A DNA stretch of 64,000 nt from Shinisaurus crocodilurus (Eukaryota; Chordata; Lepidosauria; Squamata; Shinisauridae). Of the stretch, positions 11,932 to 23,494 are shown piece after piece. The stretch covers positions 107,222,324 through 107,286,323 of the forward strand of contig CM037876.1 in NCBI GenBank assembly GCA_021292165.1, given 5' to 3'. Numbering within the stretch: the stretch's first letter is position 1; each line of letters opens with the position of its first letter. The notes under the pieces are model-generated. The model saw only the letters and a list, made by a program, of their open reading frames with translations, searched no databases and was not told where the DNA came from. The position numbers and the translations under genes are program-made.

Positions 11932-12111
11932 ACCTTCACTAACCTAGTGCTCTCCAGAAGGGTTGTACTACAAGATCCATCATTCCAACCTTGGGTCCCC
12001 AGATGTTGCTGGACTACAGTTCCCAGCATACCCAGCCAGCATGGCTAATGGCAAGGGATTTTGGGAGCTGTAGTCCAGCAACATCTGGGGACCCAAGGTT
12101 GGAGAGCCCTG
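11932..12111. mobile_element. Chimeric palindromic MITE: family B left half joined to family A
   Basis: The left 50 bp (CCTTCACTAACC, GTGCTCTCCAGA) resemble the left arm of family B. From about 11984 the text is family A (CCAACCTTGGGTCCCCAGAT) through its full right arm, ending AGAGCCCTG at 12111. No family B right arm follows, so this is a junction rather than a simple insertion. Confidence 0.65.
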
Positions 12112-12289
12112 TTCTAAGATGACACTGGCTTTGTAACACATATATTCAATTTTGATCAATAATTGACTAAAACCCATATGATAAAATAGATTTTAATTTC
12201 TTGCAGTCCTAATTTAAGCATCAGCATGGCTCTTCAGCATAGCTCTTCTTATGTTCTTAGGAGATTGGAAATCCCTGCATCAAATTTCA

Positions 12290-12545
12290 CCTTAGCCACA
12301 AATTGACTAGCTGGCCCTTGCCAGGCCACTTCCTCTCTGCCTCAGCCTTCCAGTTTCATCTGCAATATGGCAATATTTTTTTTAATTAAGCGTTTAAAAC
12401 TCCTTTTGTATTTTGTAAACTGCTGTAATATATTGTATGGACATTATGTAAAGTATATAAGTAACTTTAAATATATATCAAGTACCTTAAGGGTTGTTGT
12501 AAGGACTACAACATGACGATGTAAGTAAAGCACATGAACACTCAG
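12290..12545 (+). repeat. MIR-like CORE-SINE, interrupted
   Basis: TTGCCAGGCCACTTCCTCTC, TGCCTCAG and TTCATCTGCAATATGG resemble the MIR core. GGGTTGTTGTAAGGAC and GTAAGTAAAGCAC resemble its 3' part. An AT-rich insert of about 110 bp separates the two halves. Confidence 0.5.
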
Positions 12546-13282
12546 GAAAAAACTCTATACAAATGTTAAACATGTAGGTTTCCAAGGCAGAGCATGTGGC
12601 TTTCCAGGCAGAATGGACCTCTGGTTTAGAAATTAACCACTGCCTTCATGTTTCTGAGCTTCTACTATTTATGGTCATCACACTTGAAAACCTATCTCAA
12701 CAATCTGGAGGCTAGAATGCAATAGCACCAGGATTCTCAAAAGTTCTGAGAACAATCTGACGCCTGAAAAAAAACATGTTGCAAGCAACCCATACACACC
12801 AGAGGGTGTAAAAATATTGTAACGAGTTATATTTAAAGACTATTCAAGAATTTTAAAACAAAACACCTCAGTTTAAGAGAAGGCACCGACAAATTGAGTC
12901 ATGCACCAAAAAAGCATGGATATTTTAAGTTACCGGTAAGCTCATCACACCACTGAACCAGGAAACACATTCTGTAGTCTCACATACTGTGAGAATTGGG
13001 GCTAAAAGACCAAGTATGGGTACATTGAGTGGGTCAAGTAGTTGTAAATGAGCATAAAGTGAGATTGTACAGTCTGTTTAACTACTCGCCATGCTTCTGG
13101 GGCATGGGTGAATTTGTAAGTAATTTAACTTGTCTCACAAACTGAAAGTGTTTGATCCTAAAACAGTGTTTATTTATTTATTTTGAAAAGGTAATTAACT
13201 GAATTACACAAGATCTTGTGGTGGGGATAAAATTAAACTTCACTCTCCCTGTATAATAGTTACTATTTATACTGTGCTTTAG
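12546..13282. other. Unassigned AT-rich stretch
   Basis: I recognise nothing with confidence. The stretch includes one TACCGGTA palindrome at 12931. Confidence 0.45.
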
Positions 13283-13378
13283 GCTGCTATCCAATACACA
13301 CTTATGTGGGAGTAAGTCCCATTCTCACTCAGTGGGACTTACTTCTGCACAAACATGCCTAGTATTGTGCTGTTAAGG
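13283..13378. repeat. Short palindromic repeat, family D (GGGAGTAAGTCCCATT type)
   Basis: GGGAGTAAGTCCCATT and AGTGGGACTTACTTCTGC form an imperfect hairpin bounded by ATCCAATAC-like and inverted arms. Copies or relatives lie near 25731, 29775, 31345, 56347, 59085 and 62868. Size and shape fit a small MITE. Confidence 0.6.
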
Positions 13379-13531
13379 AATAAGAAATACATCACATATA
13401 TTATCTCACAGGGTTGATGTAAGATAATAATTATTATCATATTTCCCTGTTTATAATATTATCTTCATAGTGTCCAATGGTGCTAAGCATACAATACAGT
13501 CTATTGTTGTTATACACATATTACCCTAGTG

Positions 13532-13667
13532 CAGGGCTCTCCAATCTTGGGTCCCCAGATGTTGCTGGACTACAGCTCCCAGAATCCCTTGCCATTATCC
13601 ATTCTGGCTGGGTATGCTGGGAACTGTAGGCCAGCAACATCTGGGGACCCAAGGTTGGAGAGCCCTT
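13532..13667. mobile_element. Palindromic hAT-type MITE, family A
   Basis: The 136-bp palindrome begins CAGGGCTCTCCAATCTTGGG and ends with the inverse (AGAGCCCTT). The 8-bp duplication CCCTAGTG is exact (13524-13531 and 13668-13675). The inner arms hold CCCCAGATGTTGCTGGAC. Confidence 0.92.
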
Positions 13668-13953
13668 CCCTAGTGGGAGGGGAGCCCTTAAGCTGAAGAA
13701 ATGAGTTATGAAAAGTCTGGAACACAATTCTGGAGCACAGTCCATTACCATCACAAACCACAAATGAAATAAATCCATGGCAGACTTCCCAAAACATATA
13801 CAAAGCACATCACTCAAAGAAGTGAGCCAAGCAAGAGATTCTACAATTGAAGTCTCAATGTGGCTCAAATATTTAAATATGGGGGGACAACGACACATTT
13901 TTAAAAAAGAAAATTACTTGATCAACATGAACTCTCTCTCATTCACACTTGTC

Positions 13954-14348
13954 ATAGGGATGGGCGACCCGCCTGCCACTCGACTCGCGGTGTGCAAGCC
14001 GAGCGCTCACGCTGCGCGAGCTGAGCTGAGTGCAAGCGCGAGCTGAGTGCAAGCGCCAGCTGAGGCACTCACCGGACTTCTGGGTCCCTGGCTCTACGTT
14101 GTTTACATAGATAATGGCCTAATTTGTGCAAACTTGGCTGTGATTTCCACAAATTTGGCCGTAATTCGCGCAAATTAGTCCATTTTCTACGTAAACAACA
14201 TAGTGCCAGAACCTGAAAGTCGCTTTCCCCGGCTCGGCTCGTGAGAATGCGAGTCAAGCCGGGGAAAAGGTAGGGCGAGCGGAGCTCGAGCCCAGCGAGT
14301 TTACCAGACTTCCACCCCCCAATCGAGCTCTGCGTACATCCCTACTAG
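13954..14348. mobile_element. GC-rich fold-back element with TAGGGATG ends
   Basis: The ends read TAGGGATGGGCG and, inverted, TAGGGATGTACGC. A second inner inverted repeat pairs GGCTCTACGTTGTTTAC with GTAAACAACATAGTGCC. CpG is unusually dense for the neighbourhood. No convincing target duplication is seen. TAGGGATG-like ends occur in some hAT families, so hAT is my best guess. Confidence 0.6.
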
Positions 14349-15184
14349 CAGATTTCTCTAGTTTTCAATCAGAATGACTGCTTGACTGACATTGGATAAA
14401 TTGCCCCAACTTCACATCCAATTTAAAATGGGGACACCACCGCTTCATAATTTTAAAACGTAATAGATTTTCACCAAGCCAGTGAAAGGAGACCCTCACA
14501 ACACCACTGAATTGTTGACATAATCCAAACTGCCAAAAGAAGAAACTGAAGGCCTATTTTGGGTCAGCACAAAAATTATCAGAAACAGGAGGCCCTTGCA
14601 TCTCAGAGCAAAACTGTTTAAACTGCTGTAACTTGGGCATTCTTAATCAGATTTTCCAAAAAAAAATTGTCCAGGTAGATTCTCTATGCTAAACGTCATA
14701 TTGATAGAACAAACAGACTTGATATGGTGCAGAATGCATTTTTCTGGTGTTACAATAATAGGAGTGTGAAAAATCTAGCTGCCTTAATTTTATGGCCACC
14801 CCCACAGCTATATACGTAATCAGTAGTCAGATCTACATCTATTTTCCATTTCCCTTCCTTCAGTTATTGATACCTCCCAGTCAATATCATAGTAGAAGTG
14901 AATTTAAAAGCCCAAAATTTGAGAGCTAGTGAGAATGTTTAATGTGAATGAAAGGAAGCACAGAGATACTGAGCAAAGCAGTGTCAAAATGGCACAGCAA
15001 AGGCATCATGGGATAAACAAAAATAGCTGTGAAAATGGGAGAATTACTGTTTGTTTAAAAATAGCAACTATTTTAAACTTCAAGTATGCTCTAGAGCAAG
15101 CTGTGAAGATACCGTATATTGTATTTTTATCTGTATGTTTTGTAGTGTTTGTATTCTGTGAGTGACCTCTGATTGAGGTTATAA
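14349..15184. other. Unassigned AT-rich stretch
   Basis: I recognise no gene or repeat. The frame at 14929-15165 (78 codons) shows no domain. Confidence 0.45.
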
Positions 15185-16185
15185 TGTAACCAGGTAGTCG
15201 AGAAACCTGGCTTTGCTACGGTGTATTGTGCATAAGACCTATTGGGCATTAGACGGCTGTGACCAGGGGGAGAAGCTACCTTTGTTTATACAGGTACCAG
15301 GTGGATAGTAAGGTATAATTTGAATTCGTCAAAAGGGTCAACAAATTTGATTGGTAGTTATAAGGTCCATAAAGAACGTGATTAGTCAGAGGTTCTTGCC
15401 AGAATATTTTTTTAAAAAGGTCAGTCAGTCAGAGATCAGTTGGTGGCTGACAGTTGGAGAGAGTTAGCTGTCAGCTGGAAGCTCAGAGCAGAGAAAGGGG
15501 CAAGCCTTCCTGAGGGAACCCTGGGGGCACCTGGCGACTGGAGCTAGTGGCCGAGGAGAGCAGGGAACTGTGCTGTGAGGTTGGGGTAAAGCTTCAAGCA
15601 AGCAGCAGAGCCAAGCACCAGAAGGTTTCAAGCAGAGGTTTGACCAGAGGGAATTTCAGCAAGCAGTCCTTGAAATGTCTGAATCATCCTGGAAGCCAGA
15701 AGCAGCAGGATGAGCTTGAAGCAGAGGAAGACTGCTGTTCAGCATCTTTTCCTGGTTGCGGGGGACTGGCTGGGTTGAAGGTTAGGGAGATCTGATCTGA
15801 GGAAAAAGCTATTTGGTGACTATTTCACTGGGGAAGACTCTCTTACATATTAGGAATTGTAATTAATCATATTTCACCTAAGTACATTTAAGCAATTTCA
15901 ACTATTATTTGAAGAGTGAATTTATTCTCTTATGAAAATAATTTCCTTAATAAAACATCTTAATTTTGTTCATCATATAAGCTTGTCTCTAGTGGTGGTG
16001 TCAATCCCATGCCATGGCGGTATAGACAGAGTGCTTATTTTGATGGCAGAAGTTTAATAGTGGAGATAGCATTTCTTAAATTTGAGGTTGATTTGAGAAC
16101 ATTATTTAAAATTGTGGCAAAGAGCTCCATAGCCCCAAGCCCCAACGTTTTAAAAGGGAAACATTGGTTTCTTTTGTCACACAGG
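15185..16185 (+). repeat. LTR-like repeat with polyadenylation signal
   Basis: The stretch starts with TGTAACCAGG, has a TTTTTTTAAAAAGG box near 15410, AATAAA at 15949-15954, and ends near TTTTGTCACACA. The TG...CA shape and the order of signals suggest an LTR. The segment after AATAAA holds TGGTGTCAATCCC, whose first eight bases would fit a tRNA-Leu primer site, so the true LTR end could instead lie near 15990. A partial relative lies at 4620-5285. I find no target duplication. Confidence 0.5.
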
Positions 16186-17840
16186 CGTAGACAGTTTTAA
16201 TACTTGGCTTTTTATTAGAACCCAGAGGTTCACCAACTAGAGCCAGGTTCAAACTAATAGCTGGGGGGGGCTAAACCAAATTCAAGGTGCAATCCTATGG
16301 GGATGCCTGTAACCCTTTGAACTCAGAGGATTACGGGAATCCTATACAGAGCAGGAGGAGTGTGGAGGCGAGGGATGGCCAATTTCGGCTGTCTAACTGT
16401 GGCGCTTTGGAGGGGGAGGGAAGGAGGCCTCAGCTCCCCAGAATACCAGGATGCTGATGTGGCTCTACAACTGGGTCAAGGATATTTGGGAGCAATCATA
16501 TTGAGATCCTGGGTCATCCCCTCGTTCCAAGAGAAGGCCAGGACCTCAAACAGGACCACTAGTTAAACCTATAGGAAAATCCCTAAGAGACCACAGAAAA
16601 CCCTTCAGATTCATCAGCCTACCGGGGCGGACCATCACATTCGGTCCACTATCCCTATGGATGTTGCAGGCAACTCAAAGGTCAAAACTGATCAAATAGT
16701 GGTCTGTCCATGGCAATGGAGTAATTTCTGGCTTACCCACCCACAGACCGGTATCTGCTAGTCCAATATAGAAAAACAAATCTAAGGTATGTCCTGCCAG
16801 CTATTAACTGAGACAGGTCCATTATTGACATGGAGACCATAAAATCCTGAGCCGCCCTTGTCAAGGCAGCCTTGGCATGATATTAAAGTCCCCCCAAACT
16901 AACAACCTTGGAATCATCAACACTATATTTGGGACCAACTCAGGCAGGGAGAATGTTAGACAACAGGGTGGTCAGTACAGTAACAGAATCCCAATGCTGT
17001 CTCAAGATTCGAACACCAGTTACAGAGACATTCAAAGCTTGCTGACTGCTGGATTGGGTACCTGATGAGGGAGATGGATTCCCTATAAACCAGAGCTACC
17101 CCTCCTCCATACCCTTCAATGAATCATCATGTCCTGTTAAAGATGATTGCAACATTTTGCTGTGGGGCCCCAAGATTCATCAGATTTCTAAATTGCCCTA
17201 CCTTGAGAATTTGCATTAGGTAACAATATTAAAACAACAATCAAGTAAAGCAAATAATAATAAAGTCAAATGCCTCTTAAATACAAAGTACAACAATACT
17301 AAAAAGAAAGTACTCCATACTGTTCAATCACACATTAAAAGACAGCTGAATCACAAAGCTCATCAGACCATCTCCACCAAGTATCTGCCAAATTCTGAGC
17401 CCATAGCAGACACCTGGGCCAATCCCAGGATAATTAAACCTTAGGTCTTGATGGCCCTGGGCTGCAACTGTTAACAGGATTGGTTCTGGCATTTCAGAAG
17501 CTGCCAGGCAAGATACCTACTAGTGGGGGTGGAGGAAGAGGGTAAGGTATGGAAACAGAGAGTTCCAGAGTCCTGTGGGAGCATGCTTATGGTCCATCCC
17601 AGCTCCTGGCACATATCTGGCCCTTTGTCCTCAAGCTACCCTAAAATCCTCTGCTTCAGACCTTCCTTGGTGCCCTGTGAAATGAGAATACTCACCTACC
17701 TAATCCACTGTGTATTACAGAGAGCTTGGGAATGGGGGGTGACATACATACGCTCACTTCAGGCAAGATGCCTGAAGAACAGGGGTCCACAATGTCACTC
17801 AACACATTCACCGTGATGTGTATTCTGTCACCCTGTAGCA
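16186..17840. other. Mostly unassigned stretch
   Basis: A block at about 16285-16400 (GTGCAATCCTAT, CAGAGGATTACGGGAATCC, GCAGGAGGAG) resembles the left end of the Harbinger-like element at 30901. Otherwise I recognise nothing. Open frames here are short and lack domains. Confidence 0.4.
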
Positions 17841-17978
17841 CAGAAGTGGGTAACTTGTGGCCTGCCAGATGATGTTGTACTGCATCTCCCATCATCCCTC
17901 ACCACTGGTTATGCTGGCTAAGGTTGGCAGGAGTTGCAGTCCATTAACGTCTGGAGGGCCATAAGTTGCCCACCCCTG
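17841..17978. mobile_element. Palindromic hAT-type MITE, family B variant
   Basis: The ends CAGAAGTGGGTAACTTGTGG and, inverted, CAGGGGTGGGCAACTTATGG are clear. The flanks CTGTAGCA and CTCTAGAA match at 6 of 8, with TA at the centre. Confidence 0.8.
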
Positions 17979-18059
17979 CTCTAGAAAGTGTGGCAGCCAC
18001 CAAACTTCTTCCACACCTTGGAGTAGGAAAAGGGGGCGGGGATTGTTCCTGTAGATGCT

Positions 18060-18640
18060 CAGCCTCTGATGTACAATGCAACTTCGGGAATAATTCCTGT
18101 CCTTCTCTGCAGCTCCTGCCTTTGGAAGAAGTCTGGGATATGTGTTGGTGCTTTGCTTCCAAGGCACTCCACGCACCCCAGAGGTGTAAAGCCAGAACAA
18201 CAAGCCCCTGACTTCGTCTCCAGTTCAAAGCTGGAAGGGGTGGAGCTTTTCATTTTAACTCTGCACTTCTGAAGCAACTCAGAAGCACAAAGCCAAGCCC
18301 CTGCCCTACTCTACAGTCTAGAGCTGGGATCGAGCCCATAATTGTGCTGGCCTTCAAGATCCTCCGAGTACCTCCAAATCTCAGCACAATTGCAGAGATG
18401 ATCCCTGCCTTCCAAGCCAGCTTCATTGTGAGTTTTGGTTGTGCACTTCCATTTTGGCTTTGTGCTTTCAAGGCGCTTTGAGTACTCTGGAAGTACAGAA
18501 CCAAAGGAAGTTCCAACTCTCTCTTCCAGCTCCAAGTTATGAATCTTAGATGCTCCAAGTGCTCCTAAAGTGCAGTGCAATTTCAGGAATGATTCCTCCA
18601 CACCCTACCCAGCTCCGAGCTAGAGGCCAATTGGGACTGG
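18060..18640. repeat. Degenerate tandem repeat, unit about 100 bp
   Basis: About six diverged units. Recurring landmarks are TGTGCTTTC-AAGGC, GAGTAC, ATTTCAGGAATGATTCC and CAGCTCCAAGCTGG-like stretches, seen at roughly 18076, 18152, 18255, 18345, 18463 and 18555. Open frames on both strands across the block are by-products of the repeat. Confidence 0.55.
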
Positions 18641-19984
18641 ATGTTTTTGGTGGTGGAAAGATAGGCTACTTTTCACTGTGCACCTACAGAGCTGCACAGC
18701 TGTGAATAAACACACAATTTATTTTTAAGTCTGTATTCCTTCACAGCTGTGAAGGTGTGCATGCAGTAACCAGACCTGAAAAAAAGAGCAACCTGAAATG
18801 GCAGCAGACCTCCCACTTCTCCCGCAATTGCAACACCATACTCTGGTTTGTGGCATGTGCTCTCACTATAATCATGAATGATAAAACACACATAAACTTT
18901 CAAACTCCTATTACTTCTCCCGCAATTACTACATTATGCATCAGTATGTTATACTCAATCACTTTATAAACATAGCAAATACAATGCTATATTCATTAAT
19001 GTTTGCTCCCAGAGCTGCAATTGCATTGGGGGGGGGGGGAATCCAGCACAGCGGTGCCTCATAAACGAAAGGGCTCCAGTGTAAATCCTACCAATGTGAT
19101 TGGCCGATTAAGGCTGAAGAGGATGAGAGGTATTTCTGGAACTGCCTTATCTAGCTGCTCAGCTAAAAAGTAGAATCTTCAGAATATTCTAGAGGGTAAA
19201 GCCGAATTTCTGCTTAAAACTTCTAAAAATGTTTTCTTGCCTAAAAATCAGCAGCCCGTTTCTTCATTCTTGGCTGCTTTGCTGATTTTGACACTTCAGA
19301 CATCTTTTCTGTTTAATATGTCTTTGGTTTCCAGATCTCAGCCCTTTCCTGGTGGCTTTCATACCTTCTATGGTTTTCATCATCTTCAGGAAGCCCCTGA
19401 AATTCAGTCTCTTAATTTCAAGGAGAGTCCCTCACAACATGTACTCCTACTCTGCCTTTCCAGCATGTCACAGATGCATGTCCTGCTATTTGCACACCAT
19501 GCTTGTGTGAAACTGGTATTTTAATTTGTTTCCCCAAGAATACAAGATGCTTCACCTTAAAAGGGGGTGGGGAAGCAGGGTTTAACCTCTAACCTCACTA
19601 CTCACAATTCTCATCCCACCCCATTACTGAGAAGCAGAACCATGACACGTGTATTTTGTATTTTTTGTTAGCATTACCCTAGCACTTTATCTAACGTAAT
19701 GTGTCTTTTGTTCTGTGAAAGTCTATGTGAGCAAGGGATCCATGGCAGCTAGGAGCAAAAGGATACGGATGGTAGTATGCCAGGCTACCCACCTTTATTA
19801 TAATTCAGGTTCATGACCCATATGTCCTCTACTTTAATTAAGTTAAGAGGAGCTGTCCTCTTACAGCATGTAAAGCTTGGGAACTCCAGTTAAGTACAAA
19901 TGCCTTCCTGACCTCCAAGTTACCACATGAGACAAGCAACCCAAGAGGGTAGCTTAATTTGGCCAATCTGAAGCCTTGGTGGAA
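18641..19984. other. Unassigned stretch
   Basis: I recognise no gene. A G run lies at 19027-19040. The frame at 19237-19524 (95 codons) lacks a domain. Confidence 0.45.
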
Positions 19985-21790
19985 AATATTTATTTATTTG
20001 CAACATTTATATACTGCTCCACATCTAAACAGGTTCCAGAGCAGTGAACAGTAAGAAGATAAAAACAGATAAAAAGAATAAAATAAGATGTTAAAACAGA
20101 ATCAATAAAAACCATGGCTGGTCAGTCAAGGAAAGCTTCCTGAAATAAAGATGTTTTTAAGGGGCACCTTGGTGCCTGCCTGACCTCCAGAGGCAGGGAG
20201 TTCCAGAGAAATGGAGCCATTACACTTTAGACTCTTCTCTGGGTGGACTCCAAACAGGCCATAGGTCCATGTGGAACCACCAGGAGCATGCCAGCCGATG
20301 ACCTCCGTGACCGGGCAGGTTGGTAAGGGAGAAGCGCTCTCTCAAGTATCCCGGTCCCAAGTGGCTTTATAACTAGTAACAAAACCTTAAACCTGGTCAT
20401 TGCATGCTGAAAAGGGGCAGCTCCTAACAACGGCAGAGCTGCTGCATGCGGAACTAGCTCCAGCTTACAGACCAGCCTTCAGGACAGCCCCAGTAATCCA
20501 GTCTTGAGGTTACTAGCGCCTGTACCACTGTGGCCAAGCTATCCCTGTCCAGGAGAGGCCATGGTTGGCGAACCAGTCGAAGCTGGTAAAAGGCACTCCA
20601 AGCCACTGCAGTCACTTGGGGCTCCAGCAACAATGATGGATCTAACAGAAACCCCAGACTATGAACCTGATCTTTCAGATGGACTGCAACCCATCCAGAA
20701 CAGGCAATGAGCCTATCTCCCAGACTTGGGAACCACTCACCCACAGGGCTTCCATCTTGCCAGGATTCAGCCTCAGTTTATATCAGCCTCACCTGATTCA
20801 GATATCACAGGGAGATAGAGCTGTGTGTCATCAGCATATTGATGGCACTTGGCTCCAAATCCCCTATTTGCTCCCAGCAGCTTCATATAGATGTTAAACA
20901 ATACTGGGGACAAGATGGTACCCTGCAGAACCCCATAGCTCAGTTGCCAAGGGGTCGAGGAATAGGCACCCAATCTTACTCTCTGAAATCAACCCCGCAG
21001 GTAAGACTGGAACCACTGTAACACAGTGCCTCCAGTGCCCTGGCTGCAGAGTCAATCCAGGAGAATACCATGGTCGATGGTATTGAAAGCTAATGAGAGA
21101 TCAAGCAGAATTAACAGGGTTGCACTCCCCCATCCCTCTCTTGATAAAGGTCATCCCATCAGGGTGACCAAGGCTGATTCTGTCCCGTAACCAGGTCAAA
21201 AGCCTGACTGGAAAGGGTTTAGATAATCAGTATCCTCCGAGAGTGCCTGTAGTTGCTCCGCCATGACCCTCTCAAGTACCTTCCCTAAGAAAGGGGTATT
21301 TGTGACTGGGCGGTAGTTGTCACATACCATTGGGTCCAGAGTGGGTTTCTTCAGGAGTGGTCACACTACTGTCTCCTTAAGCATAGCAGGAACCACCCCT
21401 TCATGCAGAGATGCATTTACCACTCCTTGGGCCACCTAGGCATACCCCCTCAGCTAGCTTTTATTAACCAGGAGAGGCAAGAATTGAGAGGGAACGTGGT
21501 CAGTCACATTGCTACAAGCACCTGGTCCACGTCATCAGGCCATAGCAACTGAAATTGATCCCACAAAATTGGGCATATGGTGGCATCAGACACCTTGACT
21601 GGAGCTGTGGTAACAACAGCGTCAAGTTTGCTGTGGAGACAAGAAATTTTGTCCTCAAAGTGTGATGCAAAAAGGTCACAGTGGGTCTTAGAGGGGAACA
21701 GAGCCCCAGTTGCTGGGGTGAGTGTTAACAGCCCACGGAACACCCGAAAGAGCATCCTGAGTACACCCAACGTTTTGGGTCCCTTTGTGC
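19985..21790 (-). mobile_element. L2-like LINE, decayed
   Basis: Minus-strand pieces match an L2/CR1-clade polymerase in order. LFASHFEDKISCLHSKLD lies before the polymerase at about 21504-21770. GTILSPVLFNIYM and HQYADDTQLYL, the catalytic YADD motif, lie at 20773-20973. LGFLLDPSLLLEPQV and LVTSRLDYWG follow at 20454-20744. A TTTA-type tail lies at 19988. Stops and shifts between the pieces show that it is dead. Confidence 0.85.
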
Positions 21791-21879
21791 TCTCTACCCA
21801 TTACTACCCCTGAAACAGAGTGTTATCATGGAGGATAAAGCTTTCAATGGCTACTTGACATGATGGCTATGTATTACTG

Positions 21880-22075
21880 CCCATAGTATCAAAGACAGTA
21901 TGCTTCTCAATATCAATTGCCAGTGAACATCAGCAGAAGAGTGCTATTGCACTCATGTGCTGCTTGTGGGCTTTCAGAGGCATTTGACTGGCTACTGTGA
22001 GAACAGAATGCTGGACTTGATAGGCCTTTGGTCTGGCCTTCTTATGTTGTTATTCTTCGAGCACTCTGGACCACC
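21880..22075 (+). repeat. CR1-like 3' fragment
   Basis: CTTTCAGAGGCATTTGACTG, GCTACTGTGAGAACAG and ATGCTGGACTTGATAGGCC, then TTCTTATGTTGTTATTC, form a common reptile LINE 3' segment. A minus-strand start of the same family sits at 59622-59663. Confidence 0.55.
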
Positions 22076-22396
22076 CTTGGAACACTCTGGAGCAATGATG
22101 TGGGTTTTCCGGAAAAGTTTGAATTGGAAAATTTTCCGATGCAAATTAGGCTAATTTGCATAGGGTCATTTGCATTGGAAAATCACCAGAGTGTGATCTA
22201 ATTTAGAATGTTTACTAAATACAAGTAAAATAAACAAGAAAGCTAAAGTATCTCATGTTAATTTTTTTGTCTCAATACTCCACAAGTATGTGACCTGAAA
22301 TATTTGAGGGGGAAAATTAAAGCACTTAATGTGATTTAAATGTTTTATCATGGGGACATTTTTATTCGAATACTCGTAAAAATTTAAAGACAATAG

Positions 22397-22546
22397 CATA
22401 TTTATTTATTTATTATATTTGTGCCCCGCCTTTTTTCCTGCAAGGAACCCAAGGTGGCTTACATAATCCTCCTCCACCTCTCTATTTTATGCTCACAACA
22501 ACCCTGTGAGGTAGGTTAGGCTGAAAGTCAGTGACTGGCCCAAATG
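22397..22546 (-). mobile_element. Sauria-type SINE, 3' part
   Basis: The inverse of the SINE body is present: GCCCCGCCTTTTTTCCTGCA, CTCACAACAACCCTGTGAGG, TAGGTTAGGCTGAAAGTCAG. The tRNA head is missing. Confidence 0.85.
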
Positions 22547-22850
22547 TAAGAAGGAAAGAAAGCTACTGAAAACTGTTGACTCACTAATTCAGCCTTCCCT
22601 AACTTGGTGCCCTCCAGATGTGTTGGACTATAACTCCCAAAAACAGAACAAGAGGGGAAGGCACCAATGTGTAAAAAGAACAAAAGAGAAAAAAAATCTC
22701 AGGTGCCAACTGAGATATTTTATTGCCCAATGCGTTTCAGTATGTACCTTTGTCAGGGGCCAAAAGTTTTTCCAAGTACTGCTCGAAACAAATTTCTTCA
22801 GCTATCTTATGAGTATGAGTTACTCACGAGATAACTGAAGAAATTTGTTT

Positions 22851-23316
22851 GGAGAAATTGGCTAGAATGTATAGCGGTGCATCAGATATATGTTGGAAAT
22901 GTGAACAACAGGAAGGAACCTTTTATCATATGTGGTGGACATGTAAGAAAGCTAAAAGTTTTTGGGTTGAAATTCATTTATTAATGCAAAAGATTTTAAG
23001 GATTACTTTTCAATTGAAACCAGAGGCTTTTCTATTGGGAATAATGGACAGTCAGCTAGAAGGAAGATATGGAACTTTATTTTTATACATGACAACGGCA
23101 GCGAGACTACTATATGCACAGAAGTGGAAAGGTCCAGCAGTGCCTACGATAGAAGAATGGTTGGTCAAGATGCTGGAGCTGGCAGAGATGGCCAAACTTA
23201 CATCACTAATTAGAGAAAGGACAACATCTGCGTTTATTATTGAGTGGAAACCTCTAATTCACTTTTTGCAGAGACTGGAAAATAATTATTTGTTTGTTTG
23301 TGGATTTATGGAATAA
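22851..23316 (+). pseudogene. L1 ORF2 C-terminal fragment
   Basis: About 155 codons stay open from the truncation point to the native stop. Near the N-terminal end is a cysteine-histidine motif, CWKCEQQ...YHMWWTC, with C-x2-C-x8-H-x4-C spacing. This motif typifies the L1 ORF2 C-terminal domain and is thought to aid RNA binding. The endonuclease and reverse transcriptase are absent, so no function is expected. The open frame with an exact target duplication argues for youth rather than selection. Confidence 0.85.
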
Positions 23317-23494
23317 TAAGTGAATCTGGGACAATGGGAAGAAAGAGATTTCTCATTTGGATTATCGAGTAAGAAAAATTATTGTTACCTGTATTTGCTG
23401 TAGAAGAAAAATCGGAGGTCTATTTTGTTTTGTTAATTGTTATATGTTTGATATTATGTGTTTGTTTTATATAGAAATAAAAAAATTGGACAAG
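22851..23494 (+). mobile_element. 5'-truncated L1 insertion with 23-bp target duplication
   Basis: The flanking direct repeats at 22828-22850 and 23495-23517 are identical over 23 bp, starting GAGATAACTG and ending AATTTGTTT. The insert carries the C-terminal end of L1 ORF2, a short 3' UTR and an AAATAAAAAAA stretch. The exact duplication suggests a fairly recent event within this stack. Confidence 0.9.
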
